NCBI GenBank assembly: GCA_039704465.1
Contig: JASFAU010000005.1
Coordinates: 372,001-436,000, forward strand
Reading direction: 5' to 3'
DNA from: Plasmodiophora brassicae
Taxonomy: Eukaryota > Endomyxa > Phytomyxea > Plasmodiophorida > Plasmodiophoridae
DNA: 64,000 bases
Shown: piece after piece, positions 46,985 through 56,478 of the stretch
How positions within the stretch are numbered: position 1 is the stretch's first letter
How the letters are laid out: each line of letters opens with the position of its first letter
Made by a program: the position numbers and the translations under genes
Notes under the pieces: generated by a model
What the model was told of the DNA's origin: nothing
Database searches by the model: none
The model's input: the letters and a program-made list of their open reading frames with translations, nothing else

Positions 46985-48482
46985 GTCACCGTGATGGGAA
47001 ACTGGCTGGAAGGGCACCGGTGCCACTAGCGTCAGACATGCAGCCAGGACAGCAGCAATTGCAGCCGGCGACGTCATTCCGCGCACGCGGGAGTTTGGAC
47101 TGCCTCTGCGCGCAACGCCTGCATAATAGTGGCATCCTGCTGTGAGAACGACAGCAGTACGTCAAGGATGAACTCAGGGCTGTGAAGATGACGGACCACG
47201 TACGTACATAGGCCTGACCGTCGTGCGCATCTCTCTCTGCGTGTACGACTGGAAACTCGTGTCAAGATATGAGAGGCGAAATCGTGGCTTCTGCCCACAG
47301 ATCTTTCAGACACAACGCAAGCATCGTCCGCCGATTGATATTATCTGGTTCCGGAAAGGAATTCGACCCCGTTGTAGTTTCCGTCTTGATCTTATACTAT
47401 TCAGAATTGAGCAATAACTAACCTTTTCCACGGTCGTAACCGTGAACGTGACTGATCGAAAAGCGCTCGTCACCGAATCGAGACGACGCAACGGCCTAAC
47501 AGATCGGTGAAGTCAACCAAGTAATTGGGGCGTCACCAACCCACAGTTCGACTTCCGCAGTCGACATCTTCCATCGATCATGCCGCGTATACCGATAAAC
47601 AGATCAGGGTACGACTAGACTCTCTCAACCAGGATGTTTTCGATCCCACGACAGTAGACAGCAACACTATTGGATGACTATCAAAGAATGGTGGCTTGGG
47701 CAACGGCATGCGAGCGGTAACCACATCGGCGCCAGGCCTGTATGACGACAGTCGCATCGTTGAGCTGGTCGGATGGATACTGGACCCACCTGAAGACCTG
47801 CCCAATCAACTAATTGGGACCTACGCAGCAAGCACTGAGCAGTCGAATTCGTAAAGTACCGTAATCGCAAGTACTGTCAGGACAACATCTGGACACTCTG
47901 TCCACAACAATGGCTGACGATTTGTAGAGATAGAGGGCAAACTATGCGAAGTCCACCAGGAAACGAACTGTACCCAGAGACACGCCATTGTTGAGCGTCA
48001 GAGCATTGATAACGACGAAACAATCCGTCTGATCAGCGGCGTGGCTGGAAATGGTCCAGGATGCCGCCGCGGTCACATACGACGTAGCTGTCAGACGACA
48101 ATGCCCGGTCGGGCGTCATCGTCTATGATAAGCTGATACCGACCTATGTAGTACTGCAGTAGAAAAGTGACCGCTAGAGCTCGCGCCCAGGCAGTTGAAT
48201 GACTGATCACGGCCATAACGCGCAACGGCTCGATTCACCATCCTGTTACGAATCGCGCCCGAGGTTGCTGCGATCGGCAATGACCCGGGCAGTGTTGAAA
48301 CGGGCACGCTTCGAGGCCTCGCTTTTCACCAGAAAGACCGGGGCGGTCGGTCCCCGGGCCGGATTAATCGTGGTGTCGCTGTCGGGCTTGACCGCCATTC
48401 CGGTATTGTATTTCCGCCAGACACGAGCCCCACGTCGTCGCTGAAGTCCCTCCAGACACGATCTCGACACTGCTGCTGAAGG
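46985..48482. other. Gene-poor stretch, nothing assignable
   Basis: 1.5 kb with only short, unrelated frames on both strands, relatively AT-rich until about 48.2 kb. No repeat, transposase or RNA gene was recognised. Confidence 0.5.
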
Positions 48483-48916
48483 ATGGCAGCTTCGCCCACG
48501 TATACGATCGTCGGTAAGCCTGGCGAACGTTACGTGTATCACGCGGCGAGGCGCATGACGCGTGCTGGACAGGTGCGGCGGCGCTTGCCACTGCGGGCGC
48601 CGCGGTCGAGTTCCAGTATGACCAGAATCGCTGGACGACGAGCTCATATCATAGGGACACGGAAAGTTCGATAGCGTGGTGGATATGGCTGCTGATCGTT
48701 CTGTTCGTCTGCACCTTTGTCGCTGCCGTTATCGCGCGCCAGCGGCAACGTCGTCGTCGTTACGCTATGGAGGCGAACGCCAACGCGGCGCAGGCGCCGG
48801 TATTGCTCTACGCGCAGACGCCCGCGTTCCAGGGGCAGACGACGCCCGTGTACCAGGGGCAGACGACGCCAGCGTACCAGACGGGCACACCCGCCCCGCC
48901 CGCGTATTACCAATAA
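48483..48916 (+). CDS. Small single-pass membrane protein with Tyr/Pro-rich repeat tail
   Basis: About 124 residues from exons 48483-48513 and 48573-48916 (59-nt intron). A short N-terminal part is followed by one strong helix (IAWWIWLLIVLFVCTFVAAVIA). The basic stop-transfer QRQRRRR comes next, then a cytosolic tail with three imperfect repeats of the form (A)YQGQTTP ending PAPPAYYQ. The PPAYY end resembles a PPxY motif that WW-domain proteins bind. This layout recalls Shisa/WBP-type adaptors by analogy only; no homology is claimed. The stop TAA lies inside AATAAA (48912-48917), and the next start is 25 bp downstream, so this transcript must end within or very near the following gene's 5' UTR. 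Confidence 0.6.
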
Positions 48917-48941
48917 ACGGTTATCACCGTTCGCTGGCAGC

Positions 48942-50123
48942 ATGGGCATGGCCATTGGCGAGCGCGAACGGCCCGCGGCAATCATGTCGGCGGGCCGCGG
49001 TCTCCTGCCCGCGCTGGTCGACGGCCTCGGCGGCGCCGTCGAGCGCACCGCGCTGGTCGTCCTCGGCAACGAGGCCGCCGACCTGGACTCGTGCGCGTCG
49101 ACGCTGCTGTTGGCGCTGGCCGTCCCCGGCGCCCTGCCCGTCATCAAGTACGTGTCGTTCGACGCCGCCCGTCGCCCCCGTTCTGACCGACCTAGTTGCC
49201 GGCGGGCCGAGTTCCGCCTGCGGAAGGACGTCGCGTTCGCGATGGAGCGCGTCCGGATCGCGCCCGCGGCGCTGCGGTTCGTCGACGACGTCGACCTGGC
49301 GGGGGGGTTCGCTGCGGGTCGGTACCAGGGCCTGGCCCTGGTCGACCACAACGACCCCGCGTCGCACCAGCAGACCCTGCGCCCGTACGTCACCATGATC
49401 TTCGACCACCACCGCGACCTAGGCCTACACCCGGGCGCGTCGCCCCGCGTCGTGCGCCCGACGGCCAGCGCCTGCACGCTGGTGGCCGAGTACCTTCGCC
49501 GACGAGCGCCGGGCGCCCTGCAGGACGTCGGCGTACGGTTCCTGATCGCGGCGACGCTGCTGCTGGACACGCACGCGTTCTCGCCCGACCTGCAACGGCA
49601 GACGCCCGACGACGTCGCCCTGTTCGACGAGGTGTACCCGGGGCAGCTGAACCGCGACGACCTGTTCGCCGAGCTCCTCGACCGGCGCACCGACCTGGCC
49701 GGGTTCACCGCCGACGACCTGCTCCTCAGGGACCTGAAGTTCGCGGTCGGCGACGATGGCGCCCGCGTGGCCGTTGCCGTCGTCCCCGAATCCATCGCCG
49801 ACTGGCGGCGTCGCGACCCGTCGTGGCGCGCCTCGGTCCAGGCGTGGGCGACGGCGCGTCAGTGCGCCCTCGTCTGCGTCATATTCGCGTTCGAGGACGA
49901 CGCCATCCGCCGCCAGATCCTGCTGGTCGACTGCGCCGCCGCCCCCGGCGACGCGTTCGCCCGCCTGCACAGCGCCCTGCTGGACTCGGAGCTCGACGTC
50001 GCCCCGCTGGACGGCACGCCGGGCGCCATCGCGTTCGAGCAGCGCAACGTGAAGTGCACGCGGAAGACGCTCCTGCCCATTGTCGAGCAGTGCCTCAGGT
50101 CGGGCGGGCCGCATGCGCCATGA
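48942..50123 (+). CDS. Prune/PPX1-type DHH-DHHA2 phosphoesterase
   Basis: Metal-dependent phosphoesterase of the exopolyphosphatase/Prune group, which cleaves short polyphosphate, pyrophosphate or related nucleotides. Motif I is GNEAADLDSCAS, motif II LALVDHND, motif III TMIFDHHRD, with the later Asp in LLLDTHAFSPD. The DHHA2 domain follows (LLLRDLKFAVGDDGARVAVAVV through LVCVIFAF and QILLVDCA), ending near LRSGGPHAP. A 48-nt intron (49148-49195, GTACGT to CTAG) is inferred because removing it yields PVINCRRAEFRLRKD, the expected link between motifs. The intron is a multiple of three and stop-free, so the unspliced message would also be open. Final length about 377 residues. Cytosolic; very GC-rich. 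Confidence 0.85.
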   Translation: MGMAIGERERPAAIMSAGRGLLPALVDGLGGAVERTALVVLGNEAADLDSCASTLLLALAVPGALPVIKYVSFDAARRPRSDRPSCRRAEFRLRKDVAFAMERVRIAPAALRFVDDVDLAGGFAAGRYQGLALVDHNDPASHQQTLRPYVTMIFDHHRDLGLHPGASPRVVRPTASACTLVAEYLRRRAPGALQDVGVRFLIAATLLLDTHAFSPDLQRQTPDDVALFDEVYPGQLNRDDLFAELLDRRTDLAGFTADDLLLRDLKFAVGDDGARVAVAVVPESIADWRRRDPSWRASVQAWATARQCALVCVIFAFEDDAIRRQILLVDCAAAPGDAFARLHSALLDSELDVAPLDGTPGAIAFEQRNVKCTRKTLLPIVEQCLRSGGPHAP

Positions 50124-50300
50124 AATTGACGGACGGCAACGGCACCGTCTAGGTTAGCGGAATGAAATGAACGACGTACGCGCGTCCGTTTCAGAGTGGA
50201 CGACGGCACAATTGGGTGCGCACGCGCGCCGCGCCGCGCACCGCACCGCGTCGTCGGTTGGTGCCGCGCGCGACGCCGAATGTGGTGCTGTCGGCGGCCG

Positions 50301-50891
50301 GCCGGCCTGTCCGCCCAGGTCAGCAGGCAGATCCAGGCGAAGCTGCGCGAGATCGAGACCGTGTTCCCGCGCACGGTCGTGTCCTGCATCGTGACGCAGA
50401 CCGGCGAGCTCATGTCGGTGCGTCGGATCGCGCCCGTGCCCGGCGGCGGTGTCGGACTGAACGTCGGTCGTGCAGAGCGCAGCAGGTCAAGCCCGACCAG
50501 GAACGCGTTGACGACCTGGTCCTGCCCATTGCACAGCTGAAGAGGGCGGCCGAGCAGTTCGGTACGACATTCGTCGCGGTGGCCGCCCCGCCATCGTCGC
50601 TGACGGGTGCCGTGGCAGGGTCGACGTTGAACCAGTCGAGCTGTCCCGTCGTACATCTACGTGGCAACCGGGTCATGTTCTCGTGCTACGAGCTCGGCGA
50701 TCACGTGCGTATATATCGGATCGGTTTCGTCGGGCGGGCGCCGCCTCTGAACCGCCCGCTCGTAGTTGCTGGCGTTCTACACGGACATGTCGGGCGTCGA
50801 CCTGATGACGTACGACACGGCGGACGCCGATTCGCGCATGGGATTCATTATCGCCGACCTGAGGCTATTATTTCAAAACCTGTCCATATAG
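50301..50891 (+). CDS. Possible roadblock/LC7-like small protein; 5' end unresolved
   Basis: Downstream exons splice to a coherent small protein: QIQAKLREIETVFPRTVV then SCIVTQTGELMSVRRIAP, a helix (PDQERVDDLVLPIAQLKRAAEQFG), CPVVHLRGNRVMFSCYEL, and after an intron DHLLAFYTDMSGVDLMTYD and MGFIIADLRLLFQNLSI with TAG at 50889-50891. The alternation of helix, strand pair, helix, strands and final helix resembles roadblock/LC7 proteins such as the Ragulator and dynein light chains, but I see no diagnostic motif. No convincing start ATG was found; a first exon near 50167 may be joined by an intron I could not place. Two internal introns (about 47 and 55-60 nt) are also by-eye choices. Confidence 0.4.
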
Positions 50892-50940
50892 CGGGGTTGA
50901 TTCACATATATAAAATGTTGTTGGGGAGGCGCGCCCGATT

Positions 50941-51545
50941 CTACGACGCCGTATCGGGCGTATCGGCCACCCGTAGGAGAAGGCAGGCGACCTGTCGGTC
51001 CTCGGCGTTCAGCACGTTGAAGGTCGCGCTGGCGTGGAACTGGCGACGGTGTCAGCACGTGCACAACGTACAGCGAACGCTAGGGGGAGCCTAGGTAGGC
51101 GTACCGAGCTCATGACTTCGTATTTGATGTGGTGCGATCGCAGGAATTCGCCAACGTTATCGGGGAGGTAGACGATCCTGTCGCCGGTCCCGAACAGCAT
51201 GACGTCTGTCGCACGCCTAAGCGCCTGCGATGCGTATCGGACAGCGGATGTACCGATGGGCGGCGTGACGGCCGGCAGGATGGCCAGCGATGCGGGCGTG
51301 ATCGCCTGCGACGCCGGTTTCCACAGCAGGGCGGCGTGTGTGAAGACGAGCACGTCGCCGTGCAGGTGGACGCCGTTCACGGAGAACCCATCGGCGTTGT
51401 ACGCGTCGACGCTCATCTTGATGCCGCGCGACGTGGCGCCCTCCGGTGCGATCACGTTCAGCAGGTCGAGCGGCGACCTCAGCGACGACGACGACGACAG
51501 GCGACGGGCGGCGGCCGCCAACAACCCCGTTGCCGACCGGTGCAT
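50941..51545 (-). CDS. NDUFAF3/Mth938-like mitochondrial complex I assembly factor
   Basis: Small protein of the DUF498/Mth938 fold; in animals NDUFAF3 partners NDUFAF4 in building the complex I Q-module. The N-terminus MHRSATGLLAAAARRLSSSS is a good mitochondrial presequence. The core reads MSVDAYNADGFSVNGVHLHG, DVLVFTHAALLWKP, ITPASLAILPAVTPPID, then after a 49-nt intron VMLFGTGDR with VYLPDNVGEFLRSHHIKYEVM. The last exon has ATFNVLNAEDRQVACLLL, ending at TAG 50941-50943. The GTGDR and ATFNVL blocks are family hallmarks. Two introns. Some DUF498 proteins outside animals have no known link to complex I, so the role is inferred from family and targeting. It starts only about 35 bp from the next plus-strand ATG. 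Confidence 0.8.
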
Positions 51546-51715
51546 GACCGCGTCCCGAATGACGCCTGGTCGGACTTTTCATGATCTCTGGCCGCCTGGC
51601 TTCGGGGAGACGCGGCCCTCACGAAGCCATCGCGATCCATTGGGAATATCTAGCCAGTAGGTATATCCAGGGGTTGGGCGCGCGGGCGGGCGCCAGCCGA
51701 CGTCTACTGGCGCCT

Positions 51716-52012
51716 ATGGGATGCGCCCGGTCGATGCCGGTTCGTGAGTCGCCCAGCGGGACGTCGCAGGCGTCGGCGCTGAGCGACGAAGAGAACGACC
51801 AGCCGACGCGGAGCACGCCGCGGGCCCGGCAGAGCGGATCGCACACCACTGATTCCACAGCGAGGTCGCGATGGTCGGCGACGGGGAAAACGTCGACGAG
51901 GCGTTCGCTCGGTGTCGGCAAGTCCACGACTAGGTCGGGGTCCTACAAACGCGGGTCGGCGCCGGGTTCGTGCAGCGTCTCTGAGATCAAGCGGTCTCCT
52001 GCGTTCATTTAA
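51716..52012 (+). CDS. Low-complexity Ser/Arg-rich frame, doubtful
   Basis: An ATG-initiated frame of 98 codons encoding a Ser, Thr, Arg and Gly-rich polypeptide (SALSDEENDQPTRSTPRARQ and similar). Codons continue open upstream to an ATG at 51581. No domain is recognised. A second Ser/Asp-rich frame (from the ATG at 52031) could be a following exon, but I could not find a splice that clearly joins them. It may be a real disordered protein or non-coding GC-rich DNA. Confidence 0.25.
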   Translation: MGCARSMPVRESPSGTSQASALSDEENDQPTRSTPRARQSGSHTTDSTARSRWSATGKTSTRRSLGVGKSTTRSGSYKRGSAPGSCSVSEIKRSPAFI

Positions 52013-52435
52013 CGGTCTGCATGGGCACAGGCGCGCAGCAGGGTCGCGATTCGTCGAGAACGGCCGAGGACAACCTACGCCCCAACACGTCGCTGATGGC
52101 CACGTCCACCGCCGAGGATGATTGCAGCCGGGATACAGCCGACGACGAGCGCTCCAGAGCGCTGGTGTAGCGTCCCGTCTAAAAATAATATATGAGGCAG
52201 TGCCCTAATACCTGCGGACACGTCGCCTGCGTGCACTGCACCACTGCCGCACTGTCACTGACTGATAGGTCACACTGCTTTCGCTCGCATCGGCACATGG
52301 CGCCCCTGCAGGCTGGCCAGACGATCGAGCCGGCGTACCAGGTACGATGACCGTGCGGCGTAGCTGGAATCTCGCCCATTGACGTCGTCGTTGGCGCCGG
52401 GCGCCGCCGCCGGATCGGGGTGTGTCGCAGCGACA

Positions 52436-53773
52436 ATGTCGGACGGGCCCCCGGAGAACGGGTCGCCGTACCTGTGGCTGGTGGGCGTCGCTCTGGCAAT
52501 GACGGGGTCGATCTGCTCCACCCTGGGCGTCAACATCCAGAAGTACACGTTCAAGAAGAACGAGGCGCTGTCGGCCGGCGAGCAGCGCCCGTACTACAAG
52601 CAGCCGCTCTGGGTCCTCGGCCTGATCCTCGTCGTCGTCGGGTCGTTGGGCGATTTCAGCGCGCTGGGGTTCGCGGCCCAATCCATCGTTGCACCCGTCG
52701 GGAGTTCGACATTGGTCGCCAACCTCGTCTTCGCCATCATCTGGCTCAAAGAGAGCATTAACCGGAACGATATCGCCGGCACGGCCTTAATCTTAACAGG
52801 ATCCATCATCGCCGTTGTCTTCGGCAACCACGAGGAGCTGTTGTACACGCTGGACGAGATCCTGGCACTGTACAAGGGCGGCCTGTTCATCGCGTACAGC
52901 GTCGTCGTTGTCGCGTTCATCGGCGCCATGGCCATCATCGTCGCCCGTTGCGAAACGCTGCTCTCGACGATCAAGACGAAGCAGCAGCAGCTCGACAATC
53001 GCGATCGGATCATGCCGCCGGAAAGAGTCGGCGCTCTGTGCCAGGAGATGGTCCACCTCGACGCCGAGTACGCCAAAGTCGCCAAAGTGCACCCGTTCAG
53101 CCTGTGCTCACTGTCGGGGACGCTGGGCGCCCAGTCGATCCTGTTCGCCAAGTGCATGTCGTTGCTGCTGCGGCGAACGTTCGAAGGCGATAACCAGTTC
53201 GTGTACGGCCTGACGTACGTCTTCATCCTGGCGTGCGGGTGCACGATCTTCGGGCAGTTGCACTTCCTGGCCATGGCCCTGCAGCGGTTCGACGCGTTGT
53301 ACGTCGTGCCCGTGTTCCAATGCGCGTTCATCGGTGTGTCGACGCTCGGCGGCGTCTGCTTCTTCCAGGAGATCCAGAGCTTCGGTGTGGCGCAGAGCAT
53401 CCTGTTCCCGTCGGGCCTGTTGATGACTCTGGCCGGCGTGTACCTGCTGTCGCAGCGGAAGATGTCTGGGCAGATGGCGTACAGGCAACCGGAGGGTCGT
53501 GGCATATCGCTGGCGCAGCAGATATCGAACCGCGCCGGGTCGGTCGCCTTCCGAAGATCGTACTTCCACACGCGGAAGAGCGCCGAGGAGTTCAACGACG
53601 ACATGGAGGCGGTGCAGACCATCACGCCGCTGATCATGCCGGCCTTGAAGCTGAGGCGCTCGCTGACCCGCGACGATTTCGGCGACGTCATGAAAGAGGT
53701 TAGCTGGTGCGAGCTGTCGTCCGTCGCGGGCAAATCCATGTCCGACCACGAGATCTCTGCCGTTGTTAATTGA
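52436..53773 (+). CDS. NIPA-family magnesium transporter
   Basis: Multi-pass membrane protein of the NIPA/DUF803 family in the drug/metabolite transporter superfamily; members carry Mg2+ or other divalent cations. Single exon, 445 residues, with about nine hydrophobic helices. Landmarks: LVGVALAMTGSICSTLGVNIQKY at the start, PLWVLGLILVVVGSLGDF, FAAQSIVAPVGSSTLVANL, an ALILTGSIIAVVFGNHEE stretch, LSGTLGAQSILFAKC, the QLHFLAMALQRFDALYVVPVFQ block and GGVCFFQEIQ. The loop between helices 5 and 6 is predicted coiled coil (KTKQQQLDNRDRIMPPERV). A cytosolic tail of about 100 residues is hydrophilic. Start is the ATG at 52436, directly before the family N-terminus. Intron-free, unlike most neighbours. 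Confidence 0.9.
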   Translation: MSDGPPENGSPYLWLVGVALAMTGSICSTLGVNIQKYTFKKNEALSAGEQRPYYKQPLWVLGLILVVVGSLGDFSALGFAAQSIVAPVGSSTLVANLVFAIIWLKESINRNDIAGTALILTGSIIAVVFGNHEELLYTLDEILALYKGGLFIAYSVVVVAFIGAMAIIVARCETLLSTIKTKQQQLDNRDRIMPPERVGALCQEMVHLDAEYAKVAKVHPFSLCSLSGTLGAQSILFAKCMSLLLRRTFEGDNQFVYGLTYVFILACGCTIFGQLHFLAMALQRFDALYVVPVFQCAFIGVSTLGGVCFFQEIQSFGVAQSILFPSGLLMTLAGVYLLSQRKMSGQMAYRQPEGRGISLAQQISNRAGSVAFRRSYFHTRKSAEEFNDDMEAVQTITPLIMPALKLRRSLTRDDFGDVMKEVSWCELSSVAGKSMSDHEISAVVN

Positions 53774-53938
53774 ATATGCCACGTTGGAGCACATATCTAT
53801 ACAGACCCCCGTACATAGCGTCCACTTCATCGCAGACGCTGTCGTTGTCTGCCCCAGGGTGAAGCGGGCCAGCACATTGGTAGTACTGTCTTCACTATAG
53901 CCCTGCTGGTCGCTCTGGCGTGCGTGTGACCCCGCTCC

Positions 53939-56230
53939 TCAAGGACGCCAAGGTGCAGTCGAGTTGAGGATACTGTCGAAATACGACGTCCCGCTGCTGG
54001 GGAACGCAGGAGACGATGCGCTGCCTGCACTGGACCCGGATGGCATCTTGGCTTGAACGCGGTCGGCGTCGAGTTGGCGATCCGCAGCGGCGTATATGGC
54101 CGACATGAGCCTGTAGGACGCAACCAGATCGCACGAGCCGATATCGGGAGATGCCGAGATGATGGAGAAGACACGTTCGGCACGGGAAACGTCCTTGTTG
54201 ACGCGACAGGCGTCCAGCAATGTAACCCATGCAATGGCACCGTTATTGTCCAGTGAACGCGCCATCAGTTCGGCGTCGTCCAGGTTCCCTGCGTTGGCGA
54301 GCGAGTCAACCATGCAGGCAATGTGAACAGGATCCAGCTGAATGCGCCAGGCTTTCGAGAATTCATCAACGATTGCGCCTGCGCGCTCCAGATCGCCAGC
54401 ACGGCGACAAGCCTCCAGAAGGTGCAGGAGCACAATCCGGTCCGGTTGCAGGCGCAGCGACTTTAACGTGTCGAACGCAACGATCGCATCTTGCACCTTC
54501 CCTGCCTGCGCGTACGCCGCGATCATCGATGTACATGCTGGCAACGATTTCGATGACAGATCCCGAAACACATGCTCCGCTAGGTCGATCCGACCGCAAC
54601 GGGAATAAGCGGCAATGAATGTTTGGGCACACTGTCGAGACAAGGCGTCGCTTCCGGTTGCGAGCTCATGCAACTCTTGGACACGCTCCAGCAGCGATAG
54701 CCGGCCATACGCAGATACCAGTTCGTTGAGCACCTCCGGATCGGTGATAACATCCCTATCGCGCGCATACTGTTCCAGGGATTGGACGGACTCCAGGTCA
54801 TGACAAGCAGCGTAAGCGGCGACGAGCGAGACGACGTGAGGTGACTGAATACGGCGTACATTGTCGTGCAACGATTTGACGGCAGATGATGCTGATAACT
54901 GGCCATACGCCCGCGCCAGGGCAGAAACGACAGCGACACTGTGATCCAGGCAACCGATACCGTTGGCGAGTTCGTGAAGGTTCTTGATGGATGGCAAGTC
55001 ACAGCAGTGGCCATAGGCAGATGCAAAGGCGGCGATAACGTCATCAGCGTTCCAGTAGGATCGCGTGCGAGCGATATCGTTTAGGGCGTGCACAGACGCA
55101 ACGCATCGACAATGGCCGTAGGCATCGACCAACGCACTGATGACGCCTCGGTGAACTTGCAGGCCCTTGTCGCGAGCGTATGCATGCAGCGATTTGACAG
55201 ATGACAGCATACGGCAATGGCCAAGCGACGTGAAGAGACGGGCAAGCGGAACAGCGTCCACGTTAATCTTACGAGTCACCATCGTGTGAAACAGTTCGAG
55301 GGCCTGATGCGCGCGATCGTCCTGGGCGAGAGACAGCAGAACAGCGGCGTACGCTTCCTGGAGAGGTGGAAGCCCAATGGAATCCATGACGGATAAGACG
55401 ACGGAAGCTGGGTGCAGTCGGTTGTGCTCTAATAGGACGGAGAGCAGGTTCGAGAAGAGCAGACGGCTGCGATACGATGGAATGCGCTTGGACTGAATCA
55501 GGTCGAGGAGGCGTTCAGCGGCGTCGGCGCCAGCTGCCGACCGATCTTCACTACAGCACCCGACGAGCATGAGCAGCAGCTTTTCAGTGAATTCCACTTG
55601 GTTTTCAACGGCATCTGATACGAGCGGCAGCGCGAGACGCGGTTCGTTGGACAACCGGCAAATATGGGCAAGCGTATAGATCACGTTGTGCGTTCTCGGG
55701 CCCCATTTTGCGTATCGCTCAAGGGCGTCGTGCAGTAAGGGCGGTTTAGCCAAGAGACAAGCACCCAGAAATGCACCGAACAACGCATCACAGATTCGAG
55801 CGCCCCGCGATGCGGCGACGTCCAGCACGGCCGGCGCCTTCGTCTGTAAATGCTTCCGACAGAACGTCATCATCGTCTGGAAGAACGGTGTGCCCGGCTT
55901 CATGTCCGGCGAGCCAACAACGACGCGGAACATCGTCCACCCGTGCACCGGATCGCCTTCGTACTTCAACGCGGCAACGGCCCGCGGTACCGACGGCGCA
56001 TGCATGAACTGCATAAACAGCGGCGCGTCCGTACGCCGGGACTGCACCTGCGGCGCCCCAGCGAACCGTCGTCCGCGTGGCCTCGCCGCCATCCATACCG
56101 CCCGGACGTGCCATCCCGTTGTAAGCGTATGCCCGCACCGAGCCATTGGACGGGACTGATGACGGACTGCGGTGAACTGCACACTACAAGCCGGGTGTAA
56201 CGGCGCCGCAGGGCTGAGAAGCACCCCCAT
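53939..56230 (-). CDS. PPR protein with an E-like C-terminal motif
   Basis: Intron-free gene for 763 residues of tandem 31-36-residue helical repeats. An Arg-rich N-terminus suits organelle import. About a dozen repeats are visible, for example DRAHQALELFHTMVTRKINVD, MLSSVKSLHAYARDKGLQVH and IDLAEHVFRDLSSKSLPACTS followed by MIAAYAQAGKVQDAIVAFDTL. Many middle repeats end in an xSVxxLHxxA pattern and AYGHC/AYGQL turns. PPR proteins bind RNA one base per repeat and act in organelle RNA processing. The C-terminal part (WVTLLDACRVNKDVSRAERV, then YRLMSAIYAAADRQLDADRV) resembles the E motif after plant PLS-class repeats; no DYW deaminase follows. Mitochondrial location and RNA target are inferred. 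Confidence 0.85.
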   Translation of the reverse strand: MGVLLSPAAPLHPACSVQFTAVRHQSRPMARCGHTLTTGWHVRAVWMAARPRGRRFAGAPQVQSRRTDAPLFMQFMHAPSVPRAVAALKYEGDPVHGWTMFRVVVGSPDMKPGTPFFQTMMTFCRKHLQTKAPAVLDVAASRGARICDALFGAFLGACLLAKPPLLHDALERYAKWGPRTHNVIYTLAHICRLSNEPRLALPLVSDAVENQVEFTEKLLLMLVGCCSEDRSAAGADAAERLLDLIQSKRIPSYRSRLLFSNLLSVLLEHNRLHPASVVLSVMDSIGLPPLQEAYAAVLLSLAQDDRAHQALELFHTMVTRKINVDAVPLARLFTSLGHCRMLSSVKSLHAYARDKGLQVHRGVISALVDAYGHCRCVASVHALNDIARTRSYWNADDVIAAFASAYGHCCDLPSIKNLHELANGIGCLDHSVAVVSALARAYGQLSASSAVKSLHDNVRRIQSPHVVSLVAAYAACHDLESVQSLEQYARDRDVITDPEVLNELVSAYGRLSLLERVQELHELATGSDALSRQCAQTFIAAYSRCGRIDLAEHVFRDLSSKSLPACTSMIAAYAQAGKVQDAIVAFDTLKSLRLQPDRIVLLHLLEACRRAGDLERAGAIVDEFSKAWRIQLDPVHIACMVDSLANAGNLDDAELMARSLDNNGAIAWVTLLDACRVNKDVSRAERVFSIISASPDIGSCDLVASYRLMSAIYAAADRQLDADRVQAKMPSGSSAGSASSPAFPSSGTSYFDSILNSTAPWRP

Positions 56231-56478
56231 TGTGCTCCTCGTTGTTAGACATCAACATTGTTTATCGGCAGACTTTCGTCAATCCGCAATCCAAGTTGTG
56301 GGACGCCGTTTTCACGTCTGATGCCATTTCCCGATGCCTTCGTGGCCGTCGGCTTTGGGTGCCCACATTTGCACGAGAACTCGAACGAGAAAGTCGCAGG
56401 ACAACAAGATCGTGACCAGAAGTAGAGACAGAGTGGAATAGGGATAGCAATTTGAAAACCCAGGCGACGTTTACATAT

